Positions 37,496 to 45,784 of a stretch of 45,784 bases of DNA are shown one piece after another. The notes beneath the pieces are model-generated. The model was not told the origin of the DNA. It saw nothing but the letters and a program-made list of their open reading frames with translations, and made no database searches. Position numbers and translations under genes: made by a program. The stretch spans positions 1 through 45,784 of the forward strand of contig CAJBNH010000140.1 of the NCBI GenBank assembly GCA_903955385.1. Direction: 5' to 3'. Each line of letters opens with the position of its first letter. Positions within the stretch are counted from its first letter, which is position 1. The DNA is from an uncultured Myxococcales bacterium (GTDB lineage: Bacteria > Myxococcota_A > UBA9042).

Positions 37496-40400
37496 ATGAC
37501 CCGTCCATCCAATGCTCGGTCGCCTCTGCTGCGCGCGTTGCTGCCTGCATTGGCGCTCGCGGTGCTGACCACTTGCGGCGGTGCCCAGTCCCGCTTGGAC
37601 GGCCCACCGCTGACGGCGCCGCAGGCCCTTGCCGACGCCCACCGACACCACCGCGCGCACCGCCATGCCGACGTCGTCTCGGTGGCCAACCGTGCCCGTT
37701 CGCAAGGGGTCCTGACGCCGGATCTGCAAGCGCTGGAGGTCGTCGCGCTGTGGCAGCTGGATCAGGCGGAGGCTGCGGACAAGGCGGAGCAGGCGCTGGC
37801 CTCGCGGGCGCTGACCACCGGACCTTTGCAGGCGGCAGCCCTGGACGCCAGCTTTCGGGCCGTGCGGGAAGGCATCGCGGTGCAGCGGCCCCTGCTGGCC
37901 ATTCGGCTGTTGGTTCGGGTCCTTCCGACTGGCTGCGGAACCGGGCAGGCCTGTCGGCTGGCGGGGCAGGCGCTGCTTGCAGCATCGGCGGAGACCGACG
38001 AGTGGCGCGGACAGGTCGCGGTGCTGGCGCCCCCTGCCGCGGGGCCGATTCCCCGATCGCGGTGGCTGCGCGAGCTGTCGAACACGCTGGGCAAGGCCGG
38101 CAAGGCCGCGTTGGGCGTGGGGATGCTCGAAGAGGCGCTGCGGACCACGCCCCAGGACGCGGAGCTGTGGGTGACGCTGCTGGACCTGCTGCGGCGGGTG
38201 CCAGGGCAGGACGCCGGGGCGGTGTGGTTGGAGCGACTGACCCGAGCCAAGTTGCCGTCGCACCTGTGGACGACGCTTGCGGCAGTGCCGGACGTGGCTG
38301 TGGACCGGAGCCTGTCGGCCCGGCTGCTGGCGGCAGCGACGACCCTGACCGACGCCGACGAGGACGTTTGGGTGCGGTACGCGGTGGCGCTGGGGCGCAC
38401 GGACGACCGGGTGGGACTGCAGAAGCTCGCGAATGACAAAGCGTCCGGCTTCACCACACGGCGCGGTCGGGTCGCTTTGGTGCGGGGTTTGCTGCTGGGG
38501 CGGCTGACGGACCTGGCGCGGCCGTTGGTGCAGGAGCTGGCGGCGCAGCGCGACGGCGTAGGAATGGCGTTCCAGGCTGAGCTGGCCATGGACGAGGGCA
38601 AGGTCGCAGAAGGCAAGGCGTTGGGGCAGCAGGCGTTCGAGTCGGCGGCGGACCGGTCACAGGTTGCGCTGCTGCTGGCTGAGCTGTGGCGCAAGCGGGC
38701 CCCCGACGAGGCTCGGCGCTACCTGACACTCGCGGCGGAGACCCCGGGGACGGGCCAGCGCACGGCGGCGCGGTTGCGGGCTGAACAGGAGCTGGTGGCC
38801 AAGGCACCCGGCGCGGCGGCAACGCAGATCGTGTTGCACTACGCGCGATTGCTGTCGAGCGCGCAGCCTGCCGTGGCCGACGAAGGCGAGCCTGACCCGG
38901 AGTCGGCGCGGCGCTGGCTTGCCCGGCAGCTCGAAGAGCGTTCTGCGTGGCGCGACGTGTGGACCGCGGTACTGCGCGTGTATGCCGCGACTGCCGTGGC
39001 CGAGCCGAAGATGCTGCGCGAGCTGTCCCTGCGCGCCCTGCAGGATAGCGCCGACGAGGAGTTTCTGGACCTCGACAACCGCGCTAGAGCAGCCGCGAAC
39101 GCCCAGGGTCTCGACTGGAACCCACGCCCAGTGTTGGAGAAGTTGCTGGTGCGCTCTGGCTCGATCCTGGCGCGCTGGCTGAGTCAGGGGGAGACTGAGG
39201 AAATCGACGACGCCGGGCTTGCGTGGGGCATTGCGGACCGCCTGCTGGCCAGCGAACACGCGCTGTTGGGTCGCCAACACGCAGCGCGCGCGCGACAGCG
39301 GTTCGGCGACGACGTGCGGCTGCCGGTGCTGAGCGTGATGGCGATGATGGGCGCGGCGGATCTGGTGCTGGAGCTGCTGGCCGAGCAGGCCGACACCGCG
39401 GATCCGAATCAGGTGTTGCCACGACGACTTGTCGAAGCGCAGGCCCTGCTGGCGCTGGACCGGGCCGCCGAGGCCGCGCGTCGACTCGCGGACCTGGCGC
39501 ACCTGCCCGACCTGCCGGCGCGACAGCTGCGTCCGGCCCTGGAAATGGCAGCGAATCAAGGACTTTGCGGGGCGGTGCTGGAGCTGGCGCCCCGACTGCT
39601 GGCCGACCCCGACGTGGCGGGCGTGCGGGCGGCGATTACCCTTGGCATCGACTGTGCGCGGCAGCTGCAGGACGAGAATGCCGCCAAGGCGCTCGTCGCT
39701 GGGCTGCGTGTCACCCCGCCGGACCCAAACCGGCTGGAGCTGGCCGCACGCGAACTGACGATCAACGGCTTTGCCAGCCTTGGCGTCACGGTGTTTCAGG
39801 ATCTGGACCAGCTGCGTCCGATGCCTGAGAACACGTTGTTCGAGTGGGGACGCGCACTTCTGGCGGCCGGTCGACCGGTAGACGCCAACCAAGTGCTGCG
39901 GCGCATGACCGGGATCCTGCGCGGCCGCCAGTCGCGGGCCTTCGCGCGCGCCGGACTGTTGTGCGAGGAGTTCGGGGCACTCGACCAAGCCGCCGGCTTC
40001 TACCAAAGCGCGTCGCAGCTGGAGCCTGCCGACACCGACTTGCGGGTGCGGCTGATCGGCATCGCCCTGATGCAAGGGCGAACTGAGGGGCTGTCGGAGC
40101 AGATTCAGGCCGTGGTTCGTCAGGGACCGAGTCCGGACAACCTGCGCGAGCTGGATGAGGCGGCGCGACGTTCGGGCCAGCAGAAGCTGTTGCGCGACGC
40201 GGTGCTTGCCGTGCCGGACGCCGGTCGTGACATCGAGCGGTTCCGCATCGAGCTGGCCACCCGTCTGGGCGACCGCGACCCGGTCGTCACCGGCGTGCGG
40301 CGGCTGCTGACGCGCGGCGACCAAGCGTCGGCACAGGCGGCGGCGTGGCTGAGCGACGTGGGCGCGCTGCGCGAGGCACGCGAGGTTGCGGAAGACGTGA

Positions 40401-43012
40401 TCGCCGCCCCCGATGCAGCCGGCGCCGGCAAGGGCCGTCAGCTGGCGCTGCGCCTTGCCCTGGCGCTGCGACGCGACCCCGCCTCAGCTGAGGAAGCCTT
40501 GGGTCTCGCGAGGTTGTACACCGGAAGAGCCACCGACGCCGCCGATGCGCAGACCGAGGCGGCGCTGGAGCTGTCGCGAACCGGTCTGGTCCAGCAGGCC
40601 TTTGCGCTGGTGGCCATGCCAGGGCGGTCGAGCGACACGCTGCGGACATGCGTCGAAGGGCATCTGGCGCTGAGGGCCGGCAAGCGCGCGCGGGGACTGG
40701 ACTTGCTGCAGCGATCACGCGCAGGACTGGTGCTGGAGGCCAGCGCAAGCGACTGGAGGGACGACCGCTCGTCGGTGCTGAGGCAGGATGGCATGGACGT
40801 GCGAGGCGCACAGCTGATCTGCATCCTGCACGGCATGACCGACGCCGGCGAGGTGGCTGCCGCTACGGCGTGGCTGCAGGAATGGGTCGATCAGGCCCCT
40901 GAGTCGTCGATGTTGCGGCGGTTGCTGGTCCTGCACCACCTGCTGGGCGGCGACGTCACCGGGGCGATTCGCGCACTGCAGCAGGCGGCCCGTACCCTGC
41001 CGACCTTTGACCGCGACGACTTCGAGCTGCTGGCCGACGAGACGCTGCGCCTGGGAGGCGGCCCCGAGCTGTTGCGCTGGTTCGCCGAGGAAGGCGACGG
41101 CCTGCGAACCGAGTCCTGGTTGCTCGCGTTTGCCGACACGGTGCTGGCGGCCACCCATCCACCCGCGGACGACCCGCGTCTGGCTCCGCTTCGCCAAGCG
41201 CTGCAGACCCTGCCGGCCCGGCGCCCGGAACTCCGCGTCGCGCTTGCGTTGCGCTGGTCCCAGCGGGGCGAGGCCGAAGCCGCCGCACGCCTGCTGGGCA
41301 AGTCGCCGCTGGCGGCACCCGAGACGTCGGTACTCCCCCCTGCCGACCCGCGTGAAGGGCCGTACGGAACGGTCCAGTCGCTGCGCGCGCTTTCGCATGG
41401 GGCCATCGGTGCCGTTGCAGCCGTGCTGGTCGCGCTGGACACACCCGGCAGCCCCGGCGGCAAGCCCCACATCCCGGTTTGGCTTCAGCTTTCACACGGT
41501 GTCGACTCCGCTTCTCTGCTGGATGCCCAGCTCGTGATGCAGGGACATCCCAACCTCGCGGTCTGGTCTCGGCCGGCCTCCGGCGAGATCCGCTTCCCCG
41601 AGCTGCCCGGCGATAACATCGGCGCGGGCTTGCTCGCTCGCTTCGTGGCCGCGCGCGCGCCCGGTGCTCCGCCGGAAGGAGCCGTGGCCGCGGCACTGCA
41701 GATGCTCCGCGGACAGCGCAACCGCGAAGGCGTCCTGCAGGTCGTGTACGCAGACCTGCTGGGTGCCGGCCGGTTCGACCTCGCCCGTCGATTGACGACG
41801 GCCCTGCGCGAGGCGCAACCGGGCCTGCTGCCAGCGGATCTGGGCGCCGTGGTGTCCGACGGTGCCGACCTTGAGTCACTGGCCGCCGGTTACCACCCGG
41901 CTGCCCTGCCCCGGCTGCGCAAGGATGCGGGAAAGCTGACACGGCAGGAGGGTTTCGCCGCCCTCGGTCTGGCGGTGGCGGCCGACCCTGCGCTTGCGGA
42001 GACCCTTGCTGCGGCGCTTGCGGGGCGCGAGGACGAGGCGTGGCGGGTGTGGCTGCTGCTGCTGAACGAGGCCGTGGCCTTCGAGGACGGGCCGCTGGCG
42101 CAGCGGGCCCTGCAGCGCGCTGCGGATGCGCGTGCGCCTGCGGCCGTGCTCGCGTGCCCCAGCCTTTGGCTGCGCAAGTCCGGTACGCTGGCGGCCTGCC
42201 TGCGTGACCGGCCGCTCGAGGTGATGGAGGACCGCGAGCTGGGTGATCTGGCGCTGGCCGTGGCGTTGAAGGTGGACCCGGCGGGCGCTCAGGATCTGAT
42301 GCGGCGCGCCGCACTTGCCCCGGTGCGCGATCAGGCTCGCCTGCTGGGAGCGGCGGCAGGTCGTGTGTGGGCCGTGGATGGGGAAGCGACGGCGGCGCTG
42401 ACTCAGCTCGCCCGAGACCTGCTGCAAGGTGCGACCACGCCGGCTGCCCGCGATCTGGTGACACAACGCTCGATGGACGCGCTGGCAGTGCTTGGGCTGG
42501 GCGACCTGGCGGCCGAGGCGTTCGAGCGCGACTGGCAGCACGACCCCACCGGTATGGGCCAGCGCAACAATCTCGCCTACGCGCGGCTACTGGCCGGCCA
42601 AGCCCCTCAGAAGGTGCTGGAATTCGCAGCTCCCATTGCGACCTCTCCCGCCTCGGGCAGCGCGCAGGCCTCGCTCGACACGCTGGCCGCTGCGCTGTGG
42701 GCGGCGGGGCAGCGTCCCCAGGCGCTCGAGCTACAGCGCAAGGCCGCGGCCGCGGCCATCACCCCGCCGCCCCTGTCTTTTGAGCCCCGCGCTGACCGTG
42801 ACCTGTTCTCTCCCGCAGAGCCCGACGGCGGCGCTGGCCTGCCGATGATTCGCTTGGCCGAAATGCTGTTGGCGATGTCCCTTCCGGACGAAGCGCGCGA
42901 GGCCGCGGTGCAGGGGCTGGTCCAAGCGGAAGACCCCTCGACCGCTGGCCGTGCCCGCCGGGTGCTCAAGGCGCTGCTGAGGGTTCCTGCCACGCCGACG
43001 GCCGCTCCGTAG
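37496..43012 (+). CDS. Giant repeat-rich (TPR-like) probable lipoprotein
   Basis: 1838 residues. The N-terminus (LLRALLPALALAVLTTCGG) is a signal ending in a weak lipobox at about residue 27. The whole remainder is alpha-helical, Ala/Leu/Arg-rich sequence with recurrent TPR-like pairs, for example PENTLFEWGRALLAAGRPVD, GALDQAAGFYQSASQLEPAD and NNLAYARLLAGQAPQKVLE near the C-terminus. It contains no enzyme motif I recognise. The ATG follows GAGG at 8 bases; the open frame extends upstream into the aminomutase 3' end. It is 124 bp after the aminomutase gene. By analogy with other long TPR lipoproteins it may act as an envelope scaffold; this is inference. Very low lysine content is notable. Confidence 0.8.
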   Translation: MTRPSNARSPLLRALLPALALAVLTTCGGAQSRLDGPPLTAPQALADAHRHHRAHRHADVVSVANRARSQGVLTPDLQALEVVALWQLDQAEAADKAEQALASRALTTGPLQAAALDASFRAVREGIAVQRPLLAIRLLVRVLPTGCGTGQACRLAGQALLAASAETDEWRGQVAVLAPPAAGPIPRSRWLRELSNTLGKAGKAALGVGMLEEALRTTPQDAELWVTLLDLLRRVPGQDAGAVWLERLTRAKLPSHLWTTLAAVPDVAVDRSLSARLLAAATTLTDADEDVWVRYAVALGRTDDRVGLQKLANDKASGFTTRRGRVALVRGLLLGRLTDLARPLVQELAAQRDGVGMAFQAELAMDEGKVAEGKALGQQAFESAADRSQVALLLAELWRKRAPDEARRYLTLAAETPGTGQRTAARLRAEQELVAKAPGAAATQIVLHYARLLSSAQPAVADEGEPDPESARRWLARQLEERSAWRDVWTAVLRVYAATAVAEPKMLRELSLRALQDSADEEFLDLDNRARAAANAQGLDWNPRPVLEKLLVRSGSILARWLSQGETEEIDDAGLAWGIADRLLASEHALLGRQHAARARQRFGDDVRLPVLSVMAMMGAADLVLELLAEQADTADPNQVLPRRLVEAQALLALDRAAEAARRLADLAHLPDLPARQLRPALEMAANQGLCGAVLELAPRLLADPDVAGVRAAITLGIDCARQLQDENAAKALVAGLRVTPPDPNRLELAARELTINGFASLGVTVFQDLDQLRPMPENTLFEWGRALLAAGRPVDANQVLRRMTGILRGRQSRAFARAGLLCEEFGALDQAAGFYQSASQLEPADTDLRVRLIGIALMQGRTEGLSEQIQAVVRQGPSPDNLRELDEAARRSGQQKLLRDAVLAVPDAGRDIERFRIELATRLGDRDPVVTGVRRLLTRGDQASAQAAAWLSDVGALREAREVAEDVIAAPDAAGAGKGRQLALRLALALRRDPASAEEALGLARLYTGRATDAADAQTEAALELSRTGLVQQAFALVAMPGRSSDTLRTCVEGHLALRAGKRARGLDLLQRSRAGLVLEASASDWRDDRSSVLRQDGMDVRGAQLICILHGMTDAGEVAAATAWLQEWVDQAPESSMLRRLLVLHHLLGGDVTGAIRALQQAARTLPTFDRDDFELLADETLRLGGGPELLRWFAEEGDGLRTESWLLAFADTVLAATHPPADDPRLAPLRQALQTLPARRPELRVALALRWSQRGEAEAAARLLGKSPLAAPETSVLPPADPREGPYGTVQSLRALSHGAIGAVAAVLVALDTPGSPGGKPHIPVWLQLSHGVDSASLLDAQLVMQGHPNLAVWSRPASGEIRFPELPGDNIGAGLLARFVAARAPGAPPEGAVAAALQMLRGQRNREGVLQVVYADLLGAGRFDLARRLTTALREAQPGLLPADLGAVVSDGADLESLAAGYHPAALPRLRKDAGKLTRQEGFAALGLAVAADPALAETLAAALAGREDEAWRVWLLLLNEAVAFEDGPLAQRALQRAADARAPAAVLACPSLWLRKSGTLAACLRDRPLEVMEDRELGDLALAVALKVDPAGAQDLMRRAALAPVRDQARLLGAAAGRVWAVDGEATAALTQLARDLLQGATTPAARDLVTQRSMDALAVLGLGDLAAEAFERDWQHDPTGMGQRNNLAYARLLAGQAPQKVLEFAAPIATSPASGSAQASLDTLAAALWAAGQRPQALELQRKAAAAAITPPPLSFEPRADRDLFSPAEPDGGAGLPMIRLAEMLLAMSLPDEAREAAVQGLVQAEDPSTAGRARRVLKALLRVPATPTAAP

Positions 43013-43048
43013 TCCTTTCTGCTCCCCCTGCAGCCGCGGATCGACGGG

Positions 43049-43077
43049 CACCGAAAACGGCGCTAGGATGGCCAACG
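43049..43077 (+). promoter_or_regulatory. Putative promoter of the phosphatidylserine synthase gene
   Basis: TCGACG, 17-bp spacer, TAGGAT, about 60 bp before the start codon. A perfect palindrome GGGGGAAG-TC-CTTCCCCC (43082-43099) follows just downstream, where an operator or leader hairpin could act. Confidence 0.35.
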
Positions 43078-43133
43078 GCTAGGGGGAAGTCCTTCCCCCC
43101 GCGATCCGCCGGACGACTTCCGCCAAGGCCGCC

Positions 43134-43934
43134 GTGAAGCTCTTCGACCCGATCCCCCTGCGTACGATTCCCCCCAACGCCATCACGGCCACGGCGATGG
43201 CTTTCGGGCTGGCCTCGATCCACCAATCGCTGACCGGCGAGCCCAACGTCTACAACGCCGCGTGGTTCATCCTCATCTCGATGCTGCTGGACAAGCTGGA
43301 CGGCAGTCTGGCGCGGGCCATCAAAGGTTCCACCGAATTCGGCGTGCAATTCGACTCTTTTGCCGACTCGGTGGCATTCGGCGCCGCCCCCGCCGCGCTG
43401 GTGTACACCGTCGCGACGACGATGGCGCCGCAGGTTTGGGGGCACGGACAGACGCTGCTCGGCCTTCCCGCACACCACGTCGCCGGAGGGCTCGCGCTCG
43501 CCTACGCCGTACTGACCGCCGTGCGGCTAGCGCGCTTCAACGTCATGACGGCCGTGCTGGGCCCCTACCTGTTCCTGGGGTTGCCCTCGACGCTGTCGGG
43601 CGGCTTGCTGGCCAGCGGTTTCTTGGCGTCGTTGGAGTGTGGATTGTTGCGAAGCTGGCCGGCGTTCTACGCGTGGCTGCCCATCATGCTGCTGATCAAC
43701 GGCCTGCTGATGGTGTGCAACCTGCCGCTACCCAAGCTGAAGATGAGCAAGCGGCTGCCCTGGCGCGTGGCGCAGATCGTCGCCGCCGTCGCGATCTACG
43801 GGGTCGTGCCGCTGCAGAAGGGCTTCTGGGTGGTGACGGTGCTGTTGACCGCCTATCTCGCGGTCGGCTTCACGTACCTGGGGCCGCGCATGTGGGCAGC
43901 CGTCAAGCGAGAGGCGGCCCAGCCGGACGCCTGA
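43134..43934 (+). CDS. pssA: CDP-diacylglycerol-serine O-phosphatidyltransferase (phosphatidylserine synthase)
   Basis: 266 residues, integral membrane. The CDP-alcohol phosphatidyltransferase motif D-G-x2-A-R-x8-G-x3-D-x3-D is complete: Asp56, Gly57, Ala60, Arg61, Gly70, Asp74, Asp78 (KLDGSLARAIKGSTEFGVQF region). IPPNAITATAMAFGLASI at the N-terminus matches the PssA subfamily opening (PNxxT). Six or more membrane spans follow. By family knowledge it makes phosphatidylserine from CDP-diacylglycerol and serine, the precursor of phosphatidylethanolamine. No psd (decarboxylase) gene is next to it. GTG start. Subfamily assignment over other CDP-alcohol enzymes is likely but not proven. Confidence 0.88.
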   Translation: MKLFDPIPLRTIPPNAITATAMAFGLASIHQSLTGEPNVYNAAWFILISMLLDKLDGSLARAIKGSTEFGVQFDSFADSVAFGAAPAALVYTVATTMAPQVWGHGQTLLGLPAHHVAGGLALAYAVLTAVRLARFNVMTAVLGPYLFLGLPSTLSGGLLASGFLASLECGLLRSWPAFYAWLPIMLLINGLLMVCNLPLPKLKMSKRLPWRVAQIVAAVAIYGVVPLQKGFWVVTVLLTAYLAVGFTYLGPRMWAAVKREAAQPDA

Positions 43935-43958
43935 GCGCCCAAGGCCGACCGCTCCCCG

Positions 43959-44366
43959 TCACATGTCGAAGAAGATCGGGTCGTGGACCTTCAGGAACGC
44001 GTTGAGGATCCGCTGCTCCTCTTCCGACAGGTCCATCAGCTTCACGCCCGCGCCGACGTGGGTGCGGTGCTCGGCATCGGCGTCCATCGGGCGGGTCCAC
44101 TGGACCGTCGCCTTCTTCTCGAACACGTGCGGCGAGCCCGGGACCGAGAAGCGAACATCGATCATGTCGCCCTTATGCAAGTCCTCTTCGGTCGCGATAA
44201 ACAGACCACCCGCAGAGATGTTGGACGACAGCCCGACAAACAGGCGGTGCGACGAGGTCACACCAACTTGGATGTCGTACCGCAGCCGCAGCGTGTCACG
44301 CCGATCCTTGGCGCTCTGTGGGGCCGCCTGGTGGTCGTGGCCGCGGCCACCTTGCCTGGAAGTCAT
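43959..44366 (-). CDS. PilZ-domain protein (myxobacterial paralogue type)
   Basis: 135 residues. RRDTLRLRYDIQV carries the RxxxR half and NISAGGLFI the (D/N)xSxxG half of the cyclic-di-GMP binding motif. This is followed by DMIDVRFSVPG, VQWTR and GAGVKLMDLS, in the order of the myxobacterial PilZ paralogue family (TIGR02266 type). The C-terminus adds a short helix (EEQRILNAFLKVH). Its ATG overlaps the stop of the double-FHA gene by 4 bp, so both are made from one transcript and translation is coupled. Expected role: a c-di-GMP effector linked to motility or envelope behaviour (inference). The RLRY spacing should be tested for real c-di-GMP binding. Confidence 0.9.
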   Translation of the reverse strand: MTSRQGGRGHDHQAAPQSAKDRRDTLRLRYDIQVGVTSSHRLFVGLSSNISAGGLFIATEEDLHKGDMIDVRFSVPGSPHVFEKKATVQWTRPMDADAEHRTHVGAGVKLMDLSEEEQRILNAFLKVHDPIFFDM

Positions 44367-45784
44367 GCTGTACCCTTGTGCACGCGCAGGAGGTTGCGTC
44401 CGAGCAGGAAGAGATCGCCGTTGCGCAGCGGCGTGTCTTGTTGAATCCGCAGGAACGTTCCGTTGGAGCTGCCCAAATCCTTCAGGAAGACCCGTCCGTT
44501 GCGTTCGGACAGGACAGAGTGTGACCCGGAGACGAACCCGTCTTTCGGGAACAGGATGTCGCCCCTCTCGCGCCCCAAGAACACGTCCGGACTTGCAAGA
44601 AGATAAGCATTCGCGACCTGTCGCTGCAAGCCGATTTGGCAAAGTCGGCCCCAAGCACCGCGCGGCACCGGCCACCCGACGACTTCAGCGTTGCCGTCCA
44701 GCCCAACTTCAGGTCGCAGCTGATCCAATCGTTCGAACCGCAGCACCTCTTGGCCGACGCGCAGGACATCGCCGTGCCGCAGCTCTACTGGGGCCGTGAT
44801 CCGCAGGAAAGTACCGTTCGCCCGCTCCAACGGCCGCAGCCGGAAGCTCTCGCGATGCACCTCAAGGATGCAGTGCTCGGCGGCCAAAAAGCCGTCGTCG
44901 GCAAAACGCACGGTGGCCGAAGGCCCGCTGCCGATCCGGTTCTCCCCCACATGCAACGGGAACTTCATCGCCTCGGCGCCGTTCTCGTCGATCAGCGCAA
45001 GCGTCCCCATACGCTCGCCCAGCGCGGTCTGTGGCGCGGGAGGCGGGGTCCGAAGCGGGTTGTGCTCCCCACAAGTTCCGCAAAACAGCAGGGTGTCCGG
45101 CAGCGGTCCTCCACACTTGGGGCACTGCGGCTCCATCGCCGGGGCTGGCTCCGTCGGCGTGTGCGGACGCGGAACATAGGCTGCCGAAGGCGGAATCGTG
45201 CGGACCAGTGGGGGCTGGGACGGCGTAGCGGCAGCGCGCGTCTGCGACGGCGTGACCGACGCGGCGACTACGTGATGCCCTGACGTCGGATGATGAGGCG
45301 CCGGGGGCGGCCGGCGGAAGGTGCCGCCCTCCACATCCAACGCCGTCGGAACCTTGGAACCAGCAACTGGAGCGGGCGGACCGACAGGCAGGCTGTGCAG
45401 CGCGTCGGTCGGACTGTCCGGCCCCGTCCCCCCTGATCCCGGCGAAGGCGGAGGCGGCGGCGGTGGAGGAGGCGGCGGCGGTGGAGGAGGCGGCGGCGGT
45501 GGAGGAGGCGGCGGCGGTGGCGGCGGAGCGACCGCAACCGGCGAGACAGCCGGGGGAACGGTCGGAGAGGGCTTGCGAGAGGGCGCCACAACTGTCGCCG
45601 AGTGGGGGGAGATCTGACCGTCCGTGCTGGAGCGGCGCAGCGAAGGGCCAGGCGGCAGCGGCGCGCGACCGGTCCGCGGAGGAGGCGGAAGTCCGTGCAC
45701 TGCAGGCGGCGGAGGCGGCGCAGCGGGCGGAGGAGGCGGCGCAGCGGGCGGAGGAGGCGGCGCAGCAGGCGGCGGAGGCGGCGC
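44363..45784 (-). CDS. Zinc-ribbon, double-FHA signalling protein with polyproline tracts (N-terminus beyond window)
   Basis: 473 residues are visible and the frame is open to the edge. The visible N-terminal part is PPPPPAA repeats, then a Ser/Pro/Thr-rich linker, then about 28 consecutive prolines. CPKCGGPLPDTLLFCGTCG is a four-Cys zinc ribbon at about residues 215-235. FHA domain 1 follows (ENRIGSGPSATVRFADDGFL, AEHCILEVH, LERANGTFLRI). FHA domain 2 is more canonical (DVFLGRERGDILFPKDGFVS, SGSHSVLSERNGRVFLKDLG, SSNGTFL). FHA domains bind phosphothreonine; domain 2 keeps the R, S, H and N positions, and domain 1 lacks the usual SSNGT, having ANGT. It is 4 bp overlapped with the PilZ gene. 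It is likely a cytoplasmic scaffold in Ser/Thr kinase signalling. Confidence 0.88.
   Translation of the reverse strand, partial: APPPPPAAPPPPPAAPPPPPAAPPPPPAVHGLPPPPRTGRAPLPPGPSLRRSSTDGQISPHSATVVAPSRKPSPTVPPAVSPVAVAPPPPPPPPPPPPPPPPPPPPPPPPPPPSPGSGGTGPDSPTDALHSLPVGPPAPVAGSKVPTALDVEGGTFRRPPPAPHHPTSGHHVVAASVTPSQTRAAATPSQPPLVRTIPPSAAYVPRPHTPTEPAPAMEPQCPKCGGPLPDTLLFCGTCGEHNPLRTPPPAPQTALGERMGTLALIDENGAEAMKFPLHVGENRIGSGPSATVRFADDGFLAAEHCILEVHRESFRLRPLERANGTFLRITAPVELRHGDVLRVGQEVLRFERLDQLRPEVGLDGNAEVVGWPVPRGAWGRLCQIGLQRQVANAYLLASPDVFLGRERGDILFPKDGFVSGSHSVLSERNGRVFLKDLGSSNGTFLRIQQDTPLRNGDLFLLGRNLLRVHKGTA
45447..45518. repeat. Four tandem 18-bp units encoding polyproline
   Basis: The unit GGAGGAGGCGGCGGCGGT is present four times (the first with one change), with further GGC/GGA triplets downstream. 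On the minus strand it encodes most of the roughly 28-proline run of the FHA protein. Its length is a multiple of three, so copy-number change would keep the frame. Confidence 0.9.
45717..45784. repeat. 21-bp tandem repeats encoding PPPPPAA, running off the window
   Basis: Units of GCGGGCGGAGGAGGCGGCGCA repeat about three times and continue to the edge. On the minus strand they encode Pro5-Ala2 blocks of the FHA protein. Confidence 0.85.

Overview
The window is about 45.8 kb of GC-rich DNA. Its proteins suggest a Gram-negative predatory or surface-living bacterium of the Myxococcota (former Deltaproteobacteria; a Bradymonadales- or Polyangiales-like lineage is my inference). The grounds are the many large secreted lipoproteins with Asp-rich linkers, cysteine-rich DUF4215 and CDDGN-type repeats, thrombospondin-3 calcium repeats, P-domains and fibrinogen-like domains, plus FHA/PilZ and hybrid histidine kinase signalling. 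No phage, insertion sequence or CRISPR array is intact, but several intergenic regions carry wreckage of genes.

Layout. 1-4262: a TetR-controlled tripartite RND efflux operon on the minus strand (tetR, outer-membrane factor, membrane fusion protein, RND pump cut by the window edge), with a promoter and a perfect 16-bp operator. 4430-9180: two tandem secreted paralogues that share the N-terminal two thirds but end in different modules, one fibrinogen-like and one strongly resembling the glycine-rich domain of metazoan ALK/LTK receptors. 9181-9711: a gap holding a relic of an acyl-CoA dehydrogenase C-terminus. 9712-15792: a plus-strand surface-glycan modification cluster (MBOAT acyltransferase, SGNH/AlgJ-like protein, acyltransferase-3, large polytopic membrane protein). 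15793-27781: a run of secreted lipoproteins (Asp-rich/TSP3, DUF7282-like repeat, lamin-tail, HExxH protease), a broken secreted gene with a nine-C tract, an excisionase-like HTH relic and two copies of a degenerate repeated segment. 27820-29839: a calcineurin-like phosphoesterase and a small lipoprotein/beta-barrel-like protein. 30276-33449: a hybrid histidine kinase with three PAS domains. 33450-33950: remains of an integrase N-terminus beside tRNA-fMet. 34049-37371: TPR protein, class B penicillin-binding-like transpeptidase, tRNA-Gln, tRNA-Glu and a KamA-type radical SAM aminomutase. 37496-43934: a giant repeat-rich lipoprotein and phosphatidylserine synthase. 43959-45784: a PilZ protein translationally coupled to a zinc-ribbon/double-FHA protein with extreme polyproline tracts.

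How it fits together. Most of the middle of the window makes the outer face of the cell: adhesin-like modular proteins, calcium-binding lipoproteins, a secreted protease and enzymes that acylate envelope glycans. The FHA, PilZ and histidine kinase genes are candidates for sensing and signalling. Recurrent promoter-like pairs have a -35 near TTGNCG and a -10 of the form TACGNT or TAGNNT. Domain identities come from motif recognition by eye; no database search was run.
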